Part shown: positions 58,727 to 64,000 of the stretch, piece after piece
Layout of the letters: each line of letters starts with the position of its first letter
Numbering within the stretch: the stretch's first letter is position 1
Assembly (NCBI RefSeq): GCF_004364325.1
Contig: NZ_SOCP01000010.1
Location: 124,001-188,000 of the forward strand
Source: Actinophytocola oryzae
GTDB taxonomy: Bacteria; Actinomycetota; Actinomycetes; Mycobacteriales; Pseudonocardiaceae
Length of the DNA: 64,000 nt
Direction: 5' to 3'
Notes under the pieces: generated by a model
Told to the model about the DNA's origin: nothing
What the model saw: only the letters and a program-made list of their open reading frames with translations
Databases searched by the model: none
Position numbers and translations under genes: made by a program

Positions 58727-58732
58727 CGACGA

Positions 58733-58758
58733 AGGGCCCCGCACGAGTGCGGGGCCCT
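58733..58758. terminator. bidirectional hairpin terminator
   Basis: AGGGCCCCGCA (58733-58743) and TGCGGGGCCCT (58748-58758) form a perfect 11-bp stem with a 4-nt CGAG loop. It lies between the TIGR04222-type frame and the convergent metalloprotease gene. Confidence 0.85.
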
Positions 58759-58772
58759 CCTGCTGTCGACCG

Positions 58773-61160
58773 TTACTTCGTGCCGACCTTGATCTTCATG
58801 GACGTGCCGTTCTCCGAGACCACGCGGATCGTCGTCCCGGTGGCCGGGAGCTTCACGCCCGCGTTCGGCTGCTCGGCGTACCAGAACTTCTTGGTGTCGT
58901 CGAACAGCGGCACGGCGTTCTGGCCGCGGATGTAGCTCGGCTTGCCGTTCACGTGCAGCGTGAACGAGTCCGCCTTCTCCAGCGAGAACGGCGCGTCGTA
59001 ACCCGCGATCCGCTCACGCCACGGCTGCCCCTCCAGGTTGTAGATCGGCGCAGGGTGGGCGTCGACCGGCAGCACGAGTCCGCTGCCCTGGTGCTGGCTG
59101 GTGTTGTTGTCGTCGTACGACGTGTCCCAGTACCAGACGCCGAGGCCGGTCTCGTACGGGAAGTGCTCGACCCAGTCCGGCTTCGCCGGGTCGCCCACGT
59201 TGTACGGGCCGGTCTTCATGTACTGGTCGTAGGACTCGTACGTGCGGTGCGACGCGATGTAGAAGTTGTCGAACATGACGGTCTCGGTCTGCTGCGTGGT
59301 GCGGAAACCGTCGAGCGTCCAACCGTTCGCGCCGTTCTCCGCGCCGTCGGCGAAGATCTGCTGGCCGTCGGCGGTGATCGAGATCTCGTCCGCGAAGAAG
59401 CCGTTCTCCGCGACCGCGCCGTCGGTCTTGTACCGGAACCGCAGCTGGGCGGTCTTGCCCGCGAGCGAGTCCAGCGACACGTGCATGTCCTGCCACGCGC
59501 CCTCGGACGAGCCGGTCAGCGCCGGCTGGTCGTCCGCGTCCCGCGAGAACGGCGTGCCGTCCACGGTGCCGTCGAGCGTCTGCCAGGTGGCGCCGCCGTC
59601 GACGGACGCCTGCACGTACAGGTAGTCGAAGTCCGTCTCGATGTCGTACCTGGCCTGCAGGTCGAGCGCGGCGCTCGTCTTGCCGGTCAGGTCGACCGTG
59701 CGGGTCATCGACGTGTCGATGTCGTCGCCCTTGGTGCTCCACCACTGGTTCGCGCCCGCGGCGGGTGCGCCGTACTGGAACTGCACCGGTTTGTCGGGCA
59801 GCACGACCACGACACCCTGCGGCTTGTTCGAGTTGTACTCGTGCGGGCCGAGCTCGAGCGTCTTCGTCTGGCCCGCCACGGTGACCTCGTAGTCCAGCCA
59901 GCCGAGCTGCAGCTTCGACCACGGGTCCATGTCGTTGACACGGGAGCCGAGCACCTCGCCGGGGCCGGACACACGCTGCTGCGCCATCAGCGACCACCAG
60001 TTGAGGTGGTTCTGGCCGCCGCTGCCGGAGAAGTCGTACAGGTCCGGCAGGCCGAGGTCGTGGCCGTACTCGTGTGCGAACACGCCGATGCCGCCGTTCT
60101 CGGGCTGCATGGTGTAGTCGCCGACCCAGATGCCGGTGGTGCCGATCTGGGAGCCGCCCTCGAGGTTGCCCTCGGGGCCCGAGGTGGTGTTGGAGAAGGC
60201 GAAGCTCCGGTGGCTCCAGACGGCGTCCTCACCCTGGATCGGGTCGCCGTCGGCCTGGTCGCCGCCCGCGTGCACGATCTGGAAGTGGTCGATGTAGCCG
60301 TCGGGCTCGTCGAAGTTGCCGTCACCGTCGTGGTCGTTGCGGTCCCAGACGTCGTACTGGGCCAGCTGCGCCTTGACCTGCTCGACCGTCTTGCCCGAGG
60401 CGATCTGGTCGTTGTACCACTGGTTCACGCCGTCGGCGACGAGGCTGTAGGAGTTGCTGCAGATGTTGTCCGGGCACGGGTAGCCGTTCGAGCGGCCGTA
60501 CCGGGCCTCGTTGTAGCGGACCTTCACCCAGTCGGTGACATATCCCTGCACGGAGTAACGGCCGGAGGACTGCTTCGCGTAGTAGTTCGCGACCGAGTCC
60601 ACACCGGGGTCGGTCGAGAAGTACAGGTCCTGGAAGTGCTGCCGGTTGTAGTCGGCCTGCCAGATGGTGGAGTTGTCCTTCGAGCGGTCCGGCTCCGGGA
60701 TCTCGTTGTGGAGCGGACCGTCGAACTTCGTCGGGCCCGCCGTGTTGGGATCGGTGTCCTGGTCGGGGTAGTTCGGGTGCCGCTCGTTCCCGAACTCGAC
60801 GAGCACGACGAAGATGTTGTCGGTCTTCTCACGCGACAGCTCGACGTACTGGTCGACCTTGCCTGCCTTGTTCTTCGCCTTGGCCTTGCTCTTGGGACCC
60901 GGCTTCGTCCCCATCTTGACGACGGTGCTGCCGCCGCGCTTCTCGGCCTTCCTGTCACCGCTCAGTACGTCGGCGAGGGCCTCCTGGCGCAGGGCGCGAC
61001 GCTTCTCCTCAGCGGGGTTGGGCAGATCGTCGACGAGCGGGGCGGCGGTTCGCGCCGCGTCACCCGAAGGTGGTGCCGCCTGTGCGGCCGGACCCATTGT
61101 CGCCAGCCCTGCCGCCACCAGGGCGGCACTGGTAAGGCCGACGAGAATTCTTCGTTGCAC
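58773..61160 (-). CDS. secreted M6-family (immune inhibitor A-like) metalloprotease
   Basis: A secreted zinc protease of about 795 residues. A Sec signal (RRILVGLTSAALVAAGLA, AAQAA) precedes a propeptide (about 35-110). The catalytic domain has VFAHEYGHDLGLPDLYDF (HExxHxxGxxD/Y) and acidic DRNDHDGDGNFDEPDGYID for metal. A beta-sandwich and a C-terminal domain follow. GTG 61160 after GGAGG is preferred over ATG 61184. Probably used for extracellular protein degradation. Confidence 0.93.
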   Translation of the reverse strand: MQRRILVGLTSAALVAAGLATMGPAAQAAPPSGDAARTAAPLVDDLPNPAEEKRRALRQEALADVLSGDRKAEKRGGSTVVKMGTKPGPKSKAKAKNKAGKVDQYVELSREKTDNIFVVLVEFGNERHPNYPDQDTDPNTAGPTKFDGPLHNEIPEPDRSKDNSTIWQADYNRQHFQDLYFSTDPGVDSVANYYAKQSSGRYSVQGYVTDWVKVRYNEARYGRSNGYPCPDNICSNSYSLVADGVNQWYNDQIASGKTVEQVKAQLAQYDVWDRNDHDGDGNFDEPDGYIDHFQIVHAGGDQADGDPIQGEDAVWSHRSFAFSNTTSGPEGNLEGGSQIGTTGIWVGDYTMQPENGGIGVFAHEYGHDLGLPDLYDFSGSGGQNHLNWWSLMAQQRVSGPGEVLGSRVNDMDPWSKLQLGWLDYEVTVAGQTKTLELGPHEYNSNKPQGVVVVLPDKPVQFQYGAPAAGANQWWSTKGDDIDTSMTRTVDLTGKTSAALDLQARYDIETDFDYLYVQASVDGGATWQTLDGTVDGTPFSRDADDQPALTGSSEGAWQDMHVSLDSLAGKTAQLRFRYKTDGAVAENGFFADEISITADGQQIFADGAENGANGWTLDGFRTTQQTETVMFDNFYIASHRTYESYDQYMKTGPYNVGDPAKPDWVEHFPYETGLGVWYWDTSYDDNNTSQHQGSGLVLPVDAHPAPIYNLEGQPWRERIAGYDAPFSLEKADSFTLHVNGKPSYIRGQNAVPLFDDTKKFWYAEQPNAGVKLPATGTTIRVVSENGTSMKIKVGTK

Positions 61161-61582
61161 ACGTCCTCCACGATGGCTAAGCACCCAGTCACTCGAAGGG
61201 CTGACCAGGCACGCTGCGGGATATTACGGACGGCGAATAAATTTCGGACCCGACGAACGGCGTAATCCAAAAGGAGTAATCCGTCCGTGTTGGTCCAGTC
61301 GGATGAGTTACGGGTCATCCGTTCACCCGCGTGGCGCCCCCGAAATCGGTGTTCGCGCTCTTCGGAGACTCGCGGAGAACGTCGGCCCCATGGGGCGGTA
61401 TACACGGCCCTTTCGTACGGACCGACGGGATTCTGTGAAACTCCCGCGCCGGAAGTGTCGCCCCAGGTCCGTGGCATCGAAGCCGGGTGTCGAGCCGAGC
61501 CGCTCGGTCGGGTGAGCGGGGCCGTTCGGCTGTGTGCGGAGGGTTGTCCCGTGCCGCCGAACGGGTGGCTACGCTCAACGGT
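61161..61582. other. 422-bp divergent intergenic region
   Basis: No gene is supported here. TAATAT (61226-61221 on the minus strand) is a plausible -10 for the metalloprotease. A 12-bp palindrome, GCCCCATGGGGC (61385-61396), is followed by TATACA (61399-61404), a possible promoter on the plus strand. TACGCT (61570-61575) lies 7 nt before the DUF3592 gene start. The remainder shows no further structure I can name. Confidence 0.4.
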
Positions 61583-62014
61583 GTGGTGCAGCAGGTGACC
61601 GACACTCGCAGGCCGCTCGCCCGGCGGTGGGTGAGGCGTGGCGTGCTGGCCCTCGCCTCGGTCATCACGTTCCTCGGAGTCGTCCTCGTCGTCGCCGCGT
61701 GGACCGAGGACATCTCCATCGACAGCAACACCGGCTACGCGAACGCCCAGGTCGTGGCGGACGACTTCACGCGAACGCTCGTGCGCTTCTACACCTCGGA
61801 CGGTGCCGAACACATCCCGCAGACCGGCGTGCTCTACCCCGCCGGGCTCAGGGTCGGCGACGTCGTGCAGGTCGAGTACCGCCAGGACAACCCCGAGCTG
61901 GTGCGGGTGGCGGGCCGGGGCGCCATCGTCACGCTGCTCCCCGTCGGGTTGACACTGCTGGGGGTCTGGGCTGTGACCGTGCCCACAGTGTGGTGGCTCC
62001 GACGCCGGATGTAA
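61583..62014 (+). CDS. DUF3592 membrane protein
   Basis: A 143-residue protein. A membrane helix (GVLALASVITFLGVVLVVAA) and an exposed beta-rich domain (QVVADDFTRTLVRFYTSDGA, HIPQTGVLYPAGLRVGDVVQ, VEYRQDNPELVRVAG) are followed by a second helix (TLLPVGLTLLGVWAVTVPTV), the DUF3592 layout. The GTG at 61583 is 7 nt behind TACGCT, so the mRNA is probably leaderless. Its stop overlaps the first GATGTAACA repeat upstream of paaA. Confidence 0.8.
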   Translation: MVQQVTDTRRPLARRWVRRGVLALASVITFLGVVLVVAAWTEDISIDSNTGYANAQVVADDFTRTLVRFYTSDGAEHIPQTGVLYPAGLRVGDVVQVEYRQDNPELVRVAGRGAIVTLLPVGLTLLGVWAVTVPTVWWLRRRM

Positions 62015-62049
62015 CACTTCTGCTCGAAATCCACGTTCAGATGTAACAT
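62008..62049 (+). promoter_or_regulatory. paaA promoter region with two GATGTAACA repeats
   Basis: GATGTAACA occurs at 62008-62016 and 62040-62048, exactly 32 bp (about three helical turns) apart. The second copy contains TAACAT (62044-62049), 6 nt before the GTG of paaA, and can serve as -10 of a leaderless mRNA. The spacing suggests an operator pair for a dimeric regulator. Confidence 0.45.
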
Positions 62050-62055
62050 CGGGTC

Positions 62056-62979
62056 GTGAGCGAGGAAGACTTCACGCGCCTGGTCGAGGCCGAGCAGCGG
62101 GTCGAGCCGAGGGACTGGATGCCCGACGGTTACCGCCGGACGCTCATCCGCCAGATCGCCCAGCACGCGCACTCCGAGATCATCGGCATGCAGCCGGAGG
62201 CCAACTGGATCAGCCGCGCGCCCTCGCTGCGCCGCAAGGCGATCCTCCTGGCCAAGGTGCAGGACGAGGCGGGCCACGGTCTGTACCTGTACGCGGCGAC
62301 CGAGACGCTCGGCGCCGACCGCGAGGACCTCACGACCAAGCTCGTCGAGGGCAGGCAGAAGTACTCGTCGATCTTCAACTACCCGACGCTGACCTTCGCC
62401 GACGTCGGCGTGGTCGGCTGGCTGGTCGACGGCGCCGCGATCTGCAACCAGGTGCCGCTCTGCCGCACGTCCTATGGGCCCTACGCCCGCGCCATGATCC
62501 GCATCTGCAAGGAGGAGTCCTTCCACCAGCGGCAGGGCTACGAGCTGCTGATGACCATGATGCGTGGCACGCAAGCGCAGCGGCGCATGGTCCAGGACGC
62601 GGTGAACCGCTGGTGGTGGCCGTCGCTGATGATGTTCGGGCCGTCGGACACGGAGTCGTCGAACACCGAGCAGTCGATGGCGTGGCGGATCAAGCGGCAC
62701 ACCAACGACGAGCTGCGGCAGAAGTTCGTGGACATGTCCGTGCCGCAGGCCGAGGCGCTGGGTGTCACGTTCCCCGACCCGGAGCTGCGCTGGAACGCCG
62801 AGCGCGGGCACCACGACTTCGGCGAGATCGACTGGGACGAGTTCTGGAGCGTGGTCGGCGGCAACGGCCCGTGCAACGAACAGCGGGTCGCGCACCGGCG
62901 CAAGGCGCACGAGGATGGCCAGTGGGTTCGCGACGCAGCCGCCGCGTATGCCTCGAAGCGAGCGGAGGTCGTCGCGTGA
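62056..62979 (+). CDS. paaA: phenylacetyl-CoA 1,2-epoxidase subunit A
   Basis: Catalytic di-iron subunit of the PaaABCE complex that epoxidises phenylacetyl-CoA in aerobic phenylacetate breakdown. The 307-residue protein has KVQDEAGHGLYLYAATETLG (EXXH) and CKEESFHQRQGYELL (second EXXH), plus HAHSEIIGMQPE and the terminal NGPCNEQRVAHRRKAHEDG. The GTG start overlaps no gene, and paaB follows with a 4-bp overlap. Confidence 0.97.
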   Translation: MSEEDFTRLVEAEQRVEPRDWMPDGYRRTLIRQIAQHAHSEIIGMQPEANWISRAPSLRRKAILLAKVQDEAGHGLYLYAATETLGADREDLTTKLVEGRQKYSSIFNYPTLTFADVGVVGWLVDGAAICNQVPLCRTSYGPYARAMIRICKEESFHQRQGYELLMTMMRGTQAQRRMVQDAVNRWWWPSLMMFGPSDTESSNTEQSMAWRIKRHTNDELRQKFVDMSVPQAEALGVTFPDPELRWNAERGHHDFGEIDWDEFWSVVGGNGPCNEQRVAHRRKAHEDGQWVRDAAAAYASKRAEVVA

Positions 62980-63263
62980 CCAGGTCGTCCTGGCCGCTGT
63001 GGGAGGTCTTCGTGCGCGGCAAGCGCGGGCTGAACCACGTGCACGTCGGCTCGCTGCACGCCCCGGACGCGGAGATGGCGCTGCGCAACGCCCGTGACCT
63101 GTACACGCGGCGCAACGAGGGCGTGAGCATCTGGGTCGTGCCCGCGGCGTCGATCACCGCGTCGTCACCGGACGAGAAGGACCCGTTCTTCGCCCCGGCA
63201 GGCGACAAGGTGTACCGGCACCCGACGTTCTACGCGATCCCGGAGGACGTGCCGCACCTATGA
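62976..63263 (+). CDS. paaB: phenylacetyl-CoA 1,2-epoxidase subunit B
   Basis: A 95-residue subunit: SWPLWEVFVRGKRGLNHVHV, SLHAPDAEMALRNARDLYTR, RNEGVSIWVVPAASITASSP, matching PaaB. It bridges PaaAC in the complex. The GTG overlaps the paaA stop (GTGA), and the stop overlaps paaC (ATGA). Confidence 0.96.
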   Translation: MTRSSWPLWEVFVRGKRGLNHVHVGSLHAPDAEMALRNARDLYTRRNEGVSIWVVPAASITASSPDEKDPFFAPAGDKVYRHPTFYAIPEDVPHL

Positions 63264-64000
63264 GTTTCGACAATGCGTACGACGCCATCAACGCGGAGGG
63301 TGACGAGCAGCACTGGGCGTTCGGCACTGGGTTCGACGACCCGTTGTCCGGTGTGGACCGGACCGTGCCGGAGGTGTCCGCGTCGGACCTGTCGGTGTAC
63401 TGCCTGATGCTGGCGGACGATGCGCTGGTCCTGTCGCAGCGGCTGACGGAGTGGTGCTCACGCGCGCCGGAGCTGGAGGAGGACGTCGCGCTGGCGAACA
63501 TCGCGCTGGACCTGCTCGGCCAGGCGCGGCTGCTGCTGACGCGGGCGGGCGAGGTGGAGGGTCGCGGCCGTGACGAGGACGCGCTGGCGTACCTGCGTGA
63601 CGAGCACGAGTTCCGCAACGTCCGCCTGACGGAGATCGACTGCGGCCCCGGCCCCGGCGGCGACTTCGCGACGACGATCGCGCGGTTGCTGGTCTTCTCG
63701 ACGTGGCGGCTGGCGGTGTTCACGAGGCTGGCGTCGTCGGCGGACCCGGTGCTGGCCGCGGTGGCGGCGAAGACCGTGAAGGAGCTGGCGTACCACCGGG
63801 ACCACGCGGCGCAGTGGACGTTGCGGCTGGCGGGGGGCACGGCGTACTCGCGGGAGCGGATGGTCGCGGGGCTGGAGCGGGTGTGGCCGCTGGTGGCGGA
63901 GCTGTTCACGCCGCACGAGGTGGAGCGCAGGCTGCCGGGCGTCGCGGTGGACCCGGCGACGGTGGAGTCCGAGGTGGACGAGGTGCTGACGCAGGTCCTG
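63260..64000 (+). CDS. paaC: phenylacetyl-CoA 1,2-epoxidase subunit C, cut by window end
   Basis: Structural subunit paired with PaaA. The 247 visible residues include SDLSVYCLMLADDALVLSQR, EDVALANIALDLLGQARLLL, YLRDEHEFRNVRLTE and KELAYHRDHAAQWTLRLAGG, typical of PaaC. ATG 63260 overlaps the paaB stop. No stop is reached before 64000. paaD and paaE are expected beyond the window. Confidence 0.95.
   Translation, partial: MSFDNAYDAINAEGDEQHWAFGTGFDDPLSGVDRTVPEVSASDLSVYCLMLADDALVLSQRLTEWCSRAPELEEDVALANIALDLLGQARLLLTRAGEVEGRGRDEDALAYLRDEHEFRNVRLTEIDCGPGPGGDFATTIARLLVFSTWRLAVFTRLASSADPVLAAVAAKTVKELAYHRDHAAQWTLRLAGGTAYSRERMVAGLERVWPLVAELFTPHEVERRLPGVAVDPATVESEVDEVLTQVL

Noticed and set aside
58521..61265. 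914-codon open frame on the plus strand opposite the metalloprotease gene
   Set aside because: The minus-strand gene encodes a complete M6 protease with signal peptide and zinc motif. The plus-strand frame is Val/Arg-rich with no domain, as expected from high-GC codon shadowing.

Overview
This window is high-GC actinobacterial chromosomal DNA. Most genes start with GTG, many stop/start codons overlap as ATGA or GTGA, and many genes look leaderless. The gene order closely follows the conserved Mycobacterium tuberculosis stretch from about Rv0481c to Rv0555 (murB, mshA, gpm, senX3-regX3, proC, bS22, hemACDB, hemL, ccs genes, menA/menE/menB/menD). Several genes are absent from M. tuberculosis but typical of filamentous actinomycetes: a BldN-like sigma factor with an RsbN-like DUF5667 partner, a BldC-type regulator, Rex, and an XRE/DUF397 pair. 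Together these suggest a member of the Pseudonocardiales (Lentzea/Saccharothrix/Actinosynnema-like). That assignment is inference, not a database result.

Layout. 1-8.4 kb: a MerR regulator facing an ADP-ribosylglycohydrolase, then the murB / L,D-transpeptidase / mshA (mycothiol) block. 8.4-16.3 kb: a 415-bp non-coding gap with a strong hairpin, phosphoglycerate mutase, a LuxR-type regulator/aldo-keto reductase pair, SenX3-RegX3, a Ppx/GppA phosphatase and two conserved companions. 16.3-28.7 kb: proline dehydrogenase, ProC, an excisionase-type HTH protein, bS22, a GalE-like enzyme, an acyltransferase, a SerB-like phosphatase, BldN/RsbN-like, an acyl-CoA ligase, a glutaredoxin-like protein and a molybdopterin oxidoreductase. 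28.8-39.1 kb: rex-hemA-hemC-hemD-hemB, four unknown membrane proteins, hemL, then a phosphatase and a ResA-like lipoprotein. 39.1-46.4 kb: an inverted ECF sigma/anti-sigma insertion, then ccdA-resB-ccsB (cytochrome c maturation system II) and a MinD-like ATPase. 46.4-56.5 kb: BldC, Lrp, an L-cysteine desulfhydrase-like protein, and the menaquinone genes menA, menE, menB and menD. 56.5-58.7 kb: a small eroding accessory patch with an XRE/DUF397 pair, an adenosine deaminase remnant and a membrane-protein gene broken by an in-frame TGA. 58.7-64 kb: a secreted M6 metalloprotease and the start of the phenylacetyl-CoA epoxidase operon paaABC, cut by the window end.

The functional theme is respiration and redox: menaquinone, heme, cytochrome c maturation, mycothiol, Rex and glutaredoxin, alongside envelope synthesis (MurB, LdtA-type enzyme) and developmental regulators. 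I found no CRISPR array, prophage, insertion sequence, tRNA, rRNA or biosynthetic gene cluster. The most unusual observations are two adjacent decayed genes, an unexplained four-gene membrane cassette inside the heme operon, an ECF pair splitting the cytochrome c locus, a repeated leaderless promoter pattern, three convergent pairs ending in a shared CTAG, a DnaA-box pair and two families of intergenic repeat or hairpin.
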